A stretch of DNA of 36,251 nucleotides, taken from contig VGZE01000022.1 of the NCBI GenBank assembly GCA_016872755.1, positions 1 through 36,251 of the forward strand, read 5' to 3'. This stretch comes from Planctomycetota bacterium. Its GTDB lineage: Bacteria > Planctomycetota > UBA1135 > GCA-002686595. The position numbers and the translations under genes are program-made. A model generated the notes under the pieces. That model was not told the DNA's origin and searched no databases. It saw only the letters and a program-made list of their open reading frames with translations. This document shows positions 16,228-23,231 of this stretch, one piece after another; position 1 is the stretch's first letter, and each line of letters opens with the position of its first letter.

Positions 16228-18158
16228 GAACGCCCTCCGCGCAGCGGGATGGCCAGTTCGAAGCGCGCGCCCGGCTCGACCGGCACGCAGGCCGCTCGGC
16301 CGCCGTGCGCCACCGCGATCGCGCGCACGATCGACAGGCCCAGCCCGGTGCCCGGGGCGGCGTCGGGCCCGTCGTGCAGCCGCTCGAACGGCTCGAAGAG
16401 CTGCTCGCGCCGCGCGGCGGGAATCCCCCTGCCGTGATCACGCACGCCGAGCACGAGCTCGTCGCCCACGACATCCGCGTCGGCGACCAGGCGCGCGTCA
16501 CCGGAGTGCTTGAGCGCGTTGTCGACGAGGTTCGACATGGCACGACGCAGCGAATTGCCGTCGACGTTGGCGCTGCCCTCGAGCCGTCCGGTCACCAGTT
16601 CCAGCGTAGCGCCGCTCGCGCGGGCCCGCTCGGAGAGCTCGGCGCTCGTGCTCGCCCACCAGGTCGCGAGATCGAGCTCGGCGCGTTCGACCGCCAGCGG
16701 CTTGCCGCGCTCCAGGCGCGAGAGGTCGAGCACCGAGTCGACGAGCTCGCGCAGGCGCAGCGCCTCGCGCTGGATGCCGGCGTGGTAGCGCGCGGCCTGC
16801 TCGGGCGTCTTGACCCGACCCGAGGCGAGGTTCTCGGACAGCAGCAGGATCGAGGCGAGCGGTGTGCGCAACTCGTGACTGACGTTCGCGACGAACAGCG
16901 TGCGCAGCTCGGCCAGCCTGCGCTCGCGCACCAAGGCGCGCCAGGTCGCCCAACCACCGACGACGCACATCCCGGCGAGCACGAGGAAGGCGCCGCGCAG
17001 CAGCGCCGTCCGCCGCACGGCCGCCGCGACGAACTCGGATTGGTCTGGATTGCGCAGTGTGAAACACAGCAGCCCCGGTTCCAGCACGATCGCTCGGCGC
17101 GCGGCCGCGGTCGCTCCCGGGCTGTCGCAAGCATCGATCTCGAGCTCGTAGCCGCGCGGCAGCGCTCCGGCCACGCCGAGCATGATCGCGCGCAATTCCT
17201 GCAGGCCGCCGGTCGAGACCGCCGGGAGCAGCTCCGACTCGTCGGCGCGCCGCGCGATCACGTGCTCGCCCTTGCGCGAGAGCACCCAGGCGCCGCTGGT
17301 GGAGGCCGGCAGAGGGCCGGCCCAAGCGCGAAAGACCTCGTGCTGCCGTGCGGCGAGCGCCCGTTCGACGGCCTCGGCGAGCGGCGCACCGCCCTTGGCG
17401 GCGCGCAGCGCGCCGATCAGGGCCGTGATGCTCCCACGCCCCGACCAGGCCAGGCGCGCAGGCTCGGGAGCCGGCTCGTCGGATGCGAGCAATGCGAGCT
17501 CGCCGAGCGGCAGCGCGAGCGTGCCCTCCGCCGCCGCGGCGAGGATGCGCTCGTTCCAGGCCGGCGCGGCTTCGCGACCGCTGCTCCCCCACTCCAGCCA
17601 CGCGAGCAGCCACTGCGAGTTTCCCGAACGCGACGGCTCGTCGCTCACCTCCGCGAACAGCTGGTCGAGGTGGGTGCGCGCGCGCTCCGCATCGTCGTTG
17701 CGCAATGCGAGGCTCGCCGCCGCGCGCAGGGCCTGGGCGCGTTGCGCCGGCTCCACGGCCTTCGACAGCGCGGCTCCGCTGGCTGCTGCAAGCTCGGAGC
17801 CGGGCGCGCCTCGCAGCAGGCCTTGCTCGACCTCGTCGAGGAACAGCTCGACCAGCGCAGCGCCCGGCGCTTCGGGTTCCGACTCGGCGGGGCCGGACCG
17901 CGCGGCGATCGGAGGCGCCGCCGCGATCTGGATTCCACTCCCGCTGAGCGGCGGATCCGGGCGGCGCAGGTGCGCACGCCAGGCCGCCTCGACGCCGCTC
18001 TCGACCTGCTCGCACAACCGGTCGAAGGCCGCGCGCGCGGCGAGTTCGGGGTCGTTGGACGGCAGGAAGGCCGCCGCGACGAGCCCCGCGGCCGCGCACA
18101 GGGCCGCGATCGGCACGGCCCATTCCCTCGCTCGCGAGCGCTGGAGCGCACTTTGCAT
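16224..18158 (-). CDS. Membrane sensor histidine kinase with large extracytoplasmic domain
   Basis: 644 residues. Membrane segments at about 13-32 and 388-407 bracket an extracytoplasmic region of about 355 residues that is Ala/Glu-rich, mostly helical and not recognisable as a known sensor domain. The kinase core follows almost at once: H-box VSHELRTPLA with phospho-acceptor His428, N-box Asn543/Asn547 (NLVDNALKH), G1 DHGRGIP (574-580) and G2 GTGLGLSI (603-610). No HAMP or PAS domain is evident, since only about 20 residues separate the second membrane segment from the H-box. It would phosphorylate the regulator whose start overlaps its stop. Tandem TTGACA repeats 33-54 bp upstream suggest autoregulation. 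Confidence 0.9.
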   Translation of the reverse strand: MQSALQRSRAREWAVPIAALCAAAGLVAAAFLPSNDPELAARAAFDRLCEQVESGVEAAWRAHLRRPDPPLSGSGIQIAAAPPIAARSGPAESEPEAPGAALVELFLDEVEQGLLRGAPGSELAAASGAALSKAVEPAQRAQALRAAASLALRNDDAERARTHLDQLFAEVSDEPSRSGNSQWLLAWLEWGSSGREAAPAWNERILAAAAEGTLALPLGELALLASDEPAPEPARLAWSGRGSITALIGALRAAKGGAPLAEAVERALAARQHEVFRAWAGPLPASTSGAWVLSRKGEHVIARRADESELLPAVSTGGLQELRAIMLGVAGALPRGYELEIDACDSPGATAAARRAIVLEPGLLCFTLRNPDQSEFVAAAVRRTALLRGAFLVLAGMCVVGGWATWRALVRERRLAELRTLFVANVSHELRTPLASILLLSENLASGRVKTPEQAARYHAGIQREALRLRELVDSVLDLSRLERGKPLAVERAELDLATWWASTSAELSERARASGATLELVTGRLEGSANVDGNSLRRAMSNLVDNALKHSGDARLVADADVVGDELVLGVRDHGRGIPAARREQLFEPFERLHDGPDAAPGTGLGLSIVRAIAVAHGGRAACVPVEPGARFELAIPLRGGRS

Positions 18159-18190
18159 GAGAGCAGCCTACGCCCTGCTCTTCCCGCCCA

Positions 18191-18212
18191 GGTCAACGAG
18201 TTGTCAACGCGG
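18191..18212 (-). promoter_or_regulatory. Tandem 11-bp direct repeats, probable response-regulator box (kinase gene)
   Basis: GTCAACG occurs at 18192-18198 and 18203-18209, exactly 11 bp apart; on the kinase coding strand this reads CCGCGTTGACA-ACTCG-TTGACC, matching the site at 15480-15501 in sequence, spacing and orientation. It lies between the kinase start (18158) and the divergent 49-aa ORF (18233), so it could control both directions. Confidence 0.55.
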
Positions 18213-18232
18213 CCTGCTACTCTCGGCGCCCG

Positions 18233-18382
18233 ATGCTGGAACCGCGCAACGAGCTGCCGCGCATCCGCGATGCGGTCGAACGGCTGCGGCCCTGCATCCG
18301 CGACGCCCCGAATCGCGTGCTCGCGCTGCCCGGTGCCGTGCTGCGCCAGCGGGGTTTCGACGTGCGGAGCGGGAGCTGCTGA
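18233..18382 (+). CDS. Small ORF coupled to the macro-domain gene
   Basis: 49 codons beginning MLEPRNELPRIRDAVERL and ending DVRSGSC. Its stop overlaps the macro-domain start (TGATG), an arrangement that favours translational coupling, and third positions are strongly GC, as in neighbouring genes. No ribosome-binding site is clear and no family is recognised; it is Arg/Pro-rich without a membrane segment. It may be a real small protein or only a translated leader for the next gene. Confidence 0.4.
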   Translation: MLEPRNELPRIRDAVERLRPCIRDAPNRVLALPGAVLRQRGFDVRSGSC

Positions 18383-19020
18383 TGCGGATCGAGCACGCGC
18401 GCGTCGTGCTCCAGAGCGGCCACGAACTCGTCGCTGTTGAAGGCGACCTCACCCGCGAAGCGGCCGACGCGCTGGTCAACGCGGCCAACGGCGACCTCGC
18501 CCACGGCGGCGGCGTCGCGGGAGCCTTGGCGCGGGCCGCGGGGCCAGAGCTGCAGGCGCTCAGCGATGCGTGGGTCGACGCGCACGGCCCGCTCGCGACC
18601 GGCCGCGCGTGCGCGACCGGCGCGGGCCGCCTGTCCGCGCGCTGGGTGATCCACGCCGTCGGCCCGATCTGGAACGGCGGCGGCGAGCGCGAGCCGGAGC
18701 TGCTCGGCTCGGCCGTCCTGAGCGCGCTCGACCTCGCGCGCGAGCTCGCCTGCGCGAGCATCGCATTGCCGGTGCTGAGCGCAGGAATCTACGGCTACCC
18801 GCCGCGCGAGGCCGTGCGCGTGATCGCGACCTCCATTCGCGACTGGTGTGCGCGCGACTCGCGCTGCGGTCCGCGCGAGATCCGCGTCGTCGCGCTGGAC
18901 GCGGCCCTGGCCCGCGAGCTCGCTCAGCAGCTCTGCGAACCGAGCAAGCCCGACAAGTCGTCACCCGGTCGGAACTCGACCGGCTCGCCGCCGCGGCGGA
19001 ACACGCGCGCCCCGGATTGA
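18382..19020 (+). CDS. Macro-domain protein (ADP-ribose binding / deacetylase type)
   Basis: 212 residues. The macro fold is clear: GD at 21-22, NAAN at 33-36, HGGGVAGA at 41-48 (phosphate-binding loop), VIHAVGPIW at 89-97 and SAGIYGYPP at 133-141 (second ligand loop). This pattern is that of MacroD/YmdB-type proteins that bind ADP-ribose and can remove acetyl or ADP-ribosyl groups; cytoplasmic. The fold ends near residue 182; the last 30 residues are Pro/Ser/Arg-rich and are encoded antisense to the end of the peptidase E gene, so they are probably read-through without function. The ATG at 18382 sits in a TGATG overlap with the 49-aa ORF. No ADP-ribosyltransferase gene is adjacent, so a role in toxin reversal is not supported. 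Confidence 0.85.
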   Translation: MRIEHARVVLQSGHELVAVEGDLTREAADALVNAANGDLAHGGGVAGALARAAGPELQALSDAWVDAHGPLATGRACATGAGRLSARWVIHAVGPIWNGGGEREPELLGSAVLSALDLARELACASIALPVLSAGIYGYPPREAVRVIATSIRDWCARDSRCGPREIRVVALDAALARELAQQLCEPSKPDKSSPGRNSTGSPPRRNTRAPD

Positions 19021-19652
19021 CCGATGAGTTGCAGCCGGTCGCCCTCGCGCAGCAGGATTCCGCCCTCGCGCAGGCCGACCACGCTGCGCTGGTTCTGCTC
19101 GTGGTACTCGCGGATGCGCTGCTCGCGGGTCTCCCCCATGTGCTTGGAGTTGGGCTCCGGATCGAGGTAGTGCGGATTGATCTGGAACGGCACCAAACCG
19201 AGCGCGTCGAAGGAGCGCGGCTGCACGATCGGCATGTCGTTGGTCGTCATGATCGTCGGGCAGGCCAGGTTCGAGCCCGCCGACGCGCCCATGTAGGGCA
19301 TCCCGCCCTGCACGCGCCGGCGCAGCGGCTCGATCAGTTCGAGGCGCTGCAGCGTGTCGAGCAGGCGAAAGGTGTTGCCGCCGCCGACGAACACGGCTTC
19401 GGCCGAGGCCACTGCCTGCTGTGCCGTCGCCGCTCCAGCGGCCGCCGCCGTATGCAGCGCGTCGCAGCCGTAGCCGAGGCGCTCGAAGCGTTCGCGCGCC
19501 TTGGCGGCGTAGGCGTCGCGATCGTGGAGCGCGAACGGCACGAACAAGACGCGCTTCACGCTCGAGCCGAAGAACGCGCGCACGTGCGTTTCGGCGTAGT
19601 CGAGGTAGTTCGTGCCGTGGACGGTCGAGGTCGAGAGCAGCAGCTGGCGCAT
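18924..19652 (-). CDS. pepE: Peptidase E (alpha-aspartyl dipeptidase, S51 family)
   Basis: 242 residues, against 229 for Salmonella PepE. It cleaves dipeptides with N-terminal aspartate in the cytoplasm. Family marks are FVGGGNTFRLLDTL (88-101), nucleophile Ser124 in GASAGSN, His161 in INPHYLD, GETREQRI (173-180) and Glu196 as a possible third catalytic residue. The ATG at 19652 is the right start because MRQLLLSTST is the first strand of the fold; the open frame further upstream belongs to the antisense of the next gene. No ribosome-binding site is obvious and TATGCT at 19667-19662 could be a -10, giving a nearly leaderless mRNA. Its last 97 bp overlap the convergent macro-domain gene. Confidence 0.92.
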   Translation of the reverse strand: MRQLLLSTSTVHGTNYLDYAETHVRAFFGSSVKRVLFVPFALHDRDAYAAKARERFERLGYGCDALHTAAAAGAATAQQAVASAEAVFVGGGNTFRLLDTLQRLELIEPLRRRVQGGMPYMGASAGSNLACPTIMTTNDMPIVQPRSFDALGLVPFQINPHYLDPEPNSKHMGETREQRIREYHEQNQRSVVGLREGGILLREGDRLQLIGQSGARVFRRGGEPVEFRPGDDLSGLLGSQSC

Positions 19653-19682
19653 CACGCGCAGAGCATACGAACCAGTGTTCCG

Positions 19683-19732
19683 GCTCGCGTCCGGCGAGAT
19701 CGCGGCGCCCGCTCGGTGCGCCGGACGCGAGC
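19683..19732. repeat. Perfect 14-bp inverted repeat between small membrane protein gene and pepE
   Basis: Arms GCTCGCGTCCGGCG (19683-19696) and CGCCGGACGCGAGC (19719-19732) are exact complements with a 22-nt loop. The right arm abuts the stop codon of the 49-aa gene. It could terminate that transcript, although no T-tract follows, or bind a regulator of pepE. Confidence 0.55.
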
Positions 19733-19882
19733 TCAGTGACCGACGCGCGGACGCGCGGTCGCTGTGGCGCGAGATGTGCGCTTCGGCACCGGGCGCTCCT
19801 TCCCGGTCGTGGCGACTCCTGCCACCAGGGCAGCCAACATCAGCACCATCAGGGAGACAGACAAGATCAGTGGCCAGTTCAT
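19733..19882 (-). CDS. Small single-span membrane protein
   Basis: 49 residues: one hydrophobic helix (about 3-24, WPLILSVSLMVLMLAALVAG) followed by a basic tail (KERPVPKRTSRATATARPRV), which by the positive-inside rule puts the C-terminus in the cytoplasm. A strong ribosome-binding site, GGAGGG, lies 6 nt before the ATG, the best in this part of the window, so I consider the gene real. Family not recognised; proteins of this shape are often small partners or regulators of larger membrane complexes. It is followed at once by the perfect 14-bp inverted repeat and preceded by a 212-bp spacer with lower GC content than its surroundings, likely holding its promoter. Confidence 0.65.
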   Translation of the reverse strand: MNWPLILSVSLMVLMLAALVAGVATTGKERPVPKRTSRATATARPRVGH

Positions 19883-20094
19883 GGATTTCCCTCCGGAACC
19901 AGACTGCGGGCGCGCGCGAACGCACTCGGCTGGAGGTTTACGGGATCCATGGCGAACGAACCCTGGATCGAGCGCCTGCCAGCAATTCAATGTTGTCACC
20001 CAATGGCGAAACAGGCGGGCAAATCGTGTTTCATCCGCGCAAAAATCACCCAAAGGGCGGCTGATCCAGCGCTTAGGGCTTGCGACGAGCAGCG

Positions 20095-20877
20095 CTATTC
20101 GACTTTGAGCAGCAGGCCGCCGGAGGCCCGCAGCTCGATCCGGTAGCTGCGCCCGACCTGCGCCTCGACCGACGGTGCCTCGGCCTGCAATGCGCGGACC
20201 CCCTTGGCCTCGGCCGCGCGCGGATCGTGCGCGTAGGTCCAGAAGTGCCTCCACAGGTCCGCGTAGAACGGATCGGGTCCCTCCTCATCGGCGTACGCGC
20301 GAGGCAGCTGCCCGCTCGCATCGAGGCTCGGACCCTGCGCCGGCTCTTGCTGGTCTCCGAACGCGCGCTGGAACAGACAGATCGACGTGCCGCGCAGGGC
20401 CTCGCCGCGTTCCACGAAGGTGTCGTCGAAGCGGATCACCAGCGCTTCGACGTACACGCGCTTGCCGCGCACGCTGAACTCGAGCGACGGTGCGAGCGGC
20501 GCGCCATCGGCGCGCAACTCGGTGAAGCGCAGCCGGGTCTCGACGGTGTCGTTCGCCGCGGGCACCTGGCCGAGCACCTCGAGCCGCGCGACGCGGTGAT
20601 CGACCTTGAGCAGGCGCAGCGCGGCCTCGAGCTCGCGGATGCGCGCGTCGCGTGCGGCGAGGTCGATCGCCAGCGCGGCGATGCGCTGCTCGCGCAGCTC
20701 GATCTCGCGCCGCTGCTCGGCGAATTGCGCGCGCGCCCAGAACGTCCAGTACGCGGCAACGCCGGCGACGAGCACGAGCGCGAGCGCCTTCAGTGCACCG
20801 GTGAGCTGCTCGAGGAACGAGCGCCGCGGCGGCGGGCGGTCCTGCGGACGCGACGGCGAGGCGGCGGCTTCGGCCAT
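20095..20877 (-). CDS. Membrane-anchored coiled-coil protein of unknown function
   Basis: 260 residues. A Pro/Arg-rich cytoplasmic tail (1-25) leads into one membrane helix (about 27-48), then a coiled coil (about 50-95, EQRREIELREQRIAALAIDL) and a C-terminal domain of beta character (about 105-260) that would lie outside the cytoplasm. The C-terminal part (VEALVIRFDDTFVE; LRGTSICLFQRAFGDQQEP; FWTYAHDP) resembles conserved unnamed proteins I associate with Planctomycetota; this is memory, not a search result. It lies 118 bp downstream of actF on the same strand, but repeats between them look like a terminator, so I do not place it in the respiratory operon. Confidence 0.7.
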   Translation of the reverse strand: MAEAAASPSRPQDRPPPRRSFLEQLTGALKALALVLVAGVAAYWTFWARAQFAEQRREIELREQRIAALAIDLAARDARIRELEAALRLLKVDHRVARLEVLGQVPAANDTVETRLRFTELRADGAPLAPSLEFSVRGKRVYVEALVIRFDDTFVERGEALRGTSICLFQRAFGDQQEPAQGPSLDASGQLPRAYADEEGPDPFYADLWRHFWTYAHDPRAAEAKGVRALQAEAPSVEAQVGRSYRIELRASGGLLLKVE

Positions 20878-20929
20878 GGGTCGAGTGAGGCTAGCACGCC
20901 GGCCCCGACAAGTAGCGCCTGCCGCGCGC

Positions 20930-20987
20930 GATTCGGAATCCCTCAGCTGTCGAGGCGCCTCCGAATCCGTGCGAGCCCTCCGAATCC
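20930..20987 (-). terminator. Repeat cluster downstream of actF, possible operon terminator
   Basis: TCCGAATC occurs at 20960-20967 and 20979-20986 as direct repeats 19 bp apart and inverted as GATTCGGA at 20930-20937. The inverted pair can fold with an inner CCTC/GAGG stem, just after the actF stop on the minus strand. There is no T-tract. It could end the nar-act transcript or mark a small repeat family. Confidence 0.4.
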
Positions 20988-20995
20988 GGGCGAAC

Positions 20996-22132
20996 TCAGT
21001 GACCCGCTACGGGCTCGCGCGGACCCTTGGCAAGCGCTCGCAGCAGCATCCACAAGAACCCGGCCAGGGCCGCCAAGGGCAAGCAGACCTCCAGCAGTCC
21101 GCCCCCCGCGCCGACCCTGCTGTGCGCGGGCGCCACGAGGTAGTAGAGGTGCAGGATCGCTCCACCCAGCACGGCCACCGCAACCCGTGCGACGATCTTC
21201 GGATCGCGGCGCAGGCGCTTCGGCATGAGCGCGAGGAAGGGCACGAGCCAACAGAGCACGGTGCACGCACGCGCCACGATCGGCCACTCGCCCCGTGAGC
21301 GCGTGACGTACCACGACGTCTCCTCCGGCATGTTCGTGTACCAGATCAGCATGTACTGACAGAAACCGATGTACGCCCAGAACAGCGACAGGCCGATGAA
21401 CAGGCGCCCGAGATCCTCGACTCGATCGGCACTGGCCAAGCCTTCGCAGCCCGGCTTCCGCGCGAACGCCAATCCGACGATCGTGCAGACGGAAAGCCCG
21501 GCAAGCGAGACCGTCGAAAGCACCACCAGCGCGTAGATGGTGCTGAACCAGTGCGGCTCCAGGGATTGCAGCCAGTCGACGCTCGCGAGCGAGAACGTGA
21601 TCGCGAACACGCTCAGGAACGCCGCGGCGGCGCGAATGGACCGGCGCGACGCCGGCACGCTCGGATCCGAGTCCTGCGCGCGCAGCGCGGCGACGAGCCT
21701 GTGTCCGAGCCACGTCCACAGCGCGAAGTACACGGCCATGCGCACGCCGAATCCGACCGGATTCAGGTACGCGCTCTTGTGCGCGAGCAACTCGTCGTTG
21801 GCGACCGCCGCGGCGTCCGACCAGTCGTACAGAGCTCGCAGCCCGGACATGAGCACGATGCCGAGCGGCAAGCCCAGCGGCAGCGCCGAGACCATCGCCT
21901 CCGGGATTCGTCGCATCGGACCCGGCCAGCGCGCTCCCGATAGCGCCAGCAAGGACAGGAAGAACGGGCCCGTGACCGCAAGCCCCGTGAACAGCGTGAA
22001 TCCGACGAGGAACCCGATCCAGACGTGCTCGGGATCGTAGTAGAGGCCGGTAACGAACAACGCGGCGCCGGCGAGTGCGATGCCCCGCAGGAACGAGAGC
22101 AGCCTCTGCGGTGCCTGCCATGGGAACGTCAT
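20996..22132 (-). CDS. actF: Alternative complex III subunit F (integral membrane)
   Basis: 378 residues with about ten hydrophobic segments and few charged loops. ActF is one of the two large membrane subunits of ACIII, the quinol:electron-acceptor oxidoreductase that replaces bc1 in many bacteria; it pairs with ActC in the membrane. Matching features are LYYDPEHVWIGFLVGFTLFTGLAV near the N-terminus, SVDWLQSLEPHWFSTIYAL in the middle and FCQYMLIWYTNMPEE later. It is last in the canonical actABCDEF order. The ATG at 22132 shares one base with the actE stop (TGATG); a GTG one codon upstream is also possible. A GGGGGAGG sequence lies a few bases upstream within actE. Confidence 0.9.
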   Translation of the reverse strand: MTFPWQAPQRLLSFLRGIALAGAALFVTGLYYDPEHVWIGFLVGFTLFTGLAVTGPFFLSLLALSGARWPGPMRRIPEAMVSALPLGLPLGIVLMSGLRALYDWSDAAAVANDELLAHKSAYLNPVGFGVRMAVYFALWTWLGHRLVAALRAQDSDPSVPASRRSIRAAAAFLSVFAITFSLASVDWLQSLEPHWFSTIYALVVLSTVSLAGLSVCTIVGLAFARKPGCEGLASADRVEDLGRLFIGLSLFWAYIGFCQYMLIWYTNMPEETSWYVTRSRGEWPIVARACTVLCWLVPFLALMPKRLRRDPKIVARVAVAVLGGAILHLYYLVAPAHSRVGAGGGLLEVCLPLAALAGFLWMLLRALAKGPREPVAGH

Positions 22133-22713
22133 CACTTCACGCCTCCCCCTTGCAGATTGCGCACGTAGGCGATCACGGCCCAGCGATCGTGGCGGGTGAT
22201 CTGCGCGGCGTGAGAAGCCATGTTGCCCTGCCCGCGAGTGAGGATGTGGAACATCTCGCCGTCCGACAGCCCCAGCGCTCGGGCACCCAGGAGCGAGGGC
22301 GGCGGGAGCATTCCGCGAGCCACGACCGAGCCCTGACCATCGCCTCGCGCGGCGTGGCAGACGATGCAGAATCTGCGGTAGATCTGCTCACCGCGCGCGC
22401 TAGCGGCCGGATCGCCGGGGGCGAGCGGACTCCGCAGCTCCAGACCCGCGCGCTTCTGTTCCTCGGGGCCTGGCCCGAAGTCGAATGCCTCCGTCTCGCG
22501 CAGCACGACGCCCGCGACCGGCGGCTGCAGAACCATGCCTCCCGGGAGCAACTCGTCGGAGGCGAAGGACTCGGCCGCAACGGAGCGCGCCATGTCCGGG
22601 AAGAACTCCCAGCCTGGCTTCTCCGCCTGCGGGCGCAGCAGCAAGTGCAGGCCATACCATGCCGCCGTCACCAGCAACACGGTCGGGATCAACCCGCGCA
22701 AGTCGCTTCTCAC
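22132..22713 (-). CDS. actE: Alternative complex III subunit E (mono-heme cytochrome c)
   Basis: 193 residues. One heme c site, CIVCH at 116-120, with GNMASH near 163-168 offering a methionine as the distal ligand; this is the ACIII cytochrome c that hands electrons to the external acceptor. The N-terminus has one hydrophobic helix (about 9-27) and no lipobox cysteine, so it appears to be anchored by a membrane span rather than by lipid. The GTG start at 22713 overlaps the actD stop (GTGA). A longer open frame upstream to 22905 is shadow of actD. The length is within the usual range for ActE. Confidence 0.9.
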   Translation of the reverse strand: MRSDLRGLIPTVLLVTAAWYGLHLLLRPQAEKPGWEFFPDMARSVAAESFASDELLPGGMVLQPPVAGVVLRETEAFDFGPGPEEQKRAGLELRSPLAPGDPAASARGEQIYRRFCIVCHAARGDGQGSVVARGMLPPPSLLGARALGLSDGEMFHILTRGQGNMASHAAQITRHDRWAVIAYVRNLQGGGVK

Positions 22714-23231
22714 GGCAACTCCTCCTCGACGACCTCGACGGCCCCGCATTCGAACAGCACCTGGCGCAGCTCGCGCGGGTCGTGGCTCGCGTCCCGCCGA
22801 GCGACGACGAGCGCGATACGGTCGTCGCTCGTGCGCAGCCGCTCGGGTCCGACTCGCCGCCACGGGTGGAGTCCCGTCCTGGCGAGCAGTCCGAACACGG
22901 TGCACAGGCCCGCGCCGAGGATCGTGAGCTCGAATGCGACCGGCACGAAGGCCGGGAAAGAATTGAACGGCTTGCCTCCGACGTTGAGCGGCCAGTCGCT
23001 CGCCGAACTCCAGTACTGCAATGCCATTCCCAGCGCCAGGCCGACGCTTCCGCCGATCAGGGTCAACCAGGGCAGGCGGGTGCGTCGGAGGCCGAGCGCC
23101 TCGTCGATTCCGTGCAGGGGGAACGGGGACACGACGTCCAGCGTCTCCAGCCCGCGCTCGCGACAGATGCGCAGCGCGTGCACGACTTGCGAGTCCTCCT
23201 CGAAATACCCGACCAGTTGCCGGCGTGTCAT
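22710..23231 (-). CDS. actD: Alternative complex III subunit D (DUF3341)
   Basis: 173 residues with two membrane helices (about 54-72 and 97-118). The family signature is unmistakable: SPFPLHGIDEALGL at 35-48, then DWPLNVGGKPFNSFPAFVPV at 79-98 between the helices. ActD is the small membrane subunit of ACIII with its N- and C-terminal parts in the cytoplasm. Start ATG at 23231 overlaps the actC stop by 4 bp (ATGA), and its own stop overlaps the actE GTG, so all three are coupled. Confidence 0.93.
   Translation of the reverse strand: MTRRQLVGYFEEDSQVVHALRICRERGLETLDVVSPFPLHGIDEALGLRRTRLPWLTLIGGSVGLALGMALQYWSSASDWPLNVGGKPFNSFPAFVPVAFELTILGAGLCTVFGLLARTGLHPWRRVGPERLRTSDDRIALVVARRDASHDPRELRQVLFECGAVEVVEEELP

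Noticed and set aside
18382-19020. Macro-domain protein as antitoxin of an ADP-ribosylating toxin-antitoxin pair
   Set aside because: The neighbouring 49-aa ORF is far too short for a DarT-type toxin and no transferase gene is adjacent.
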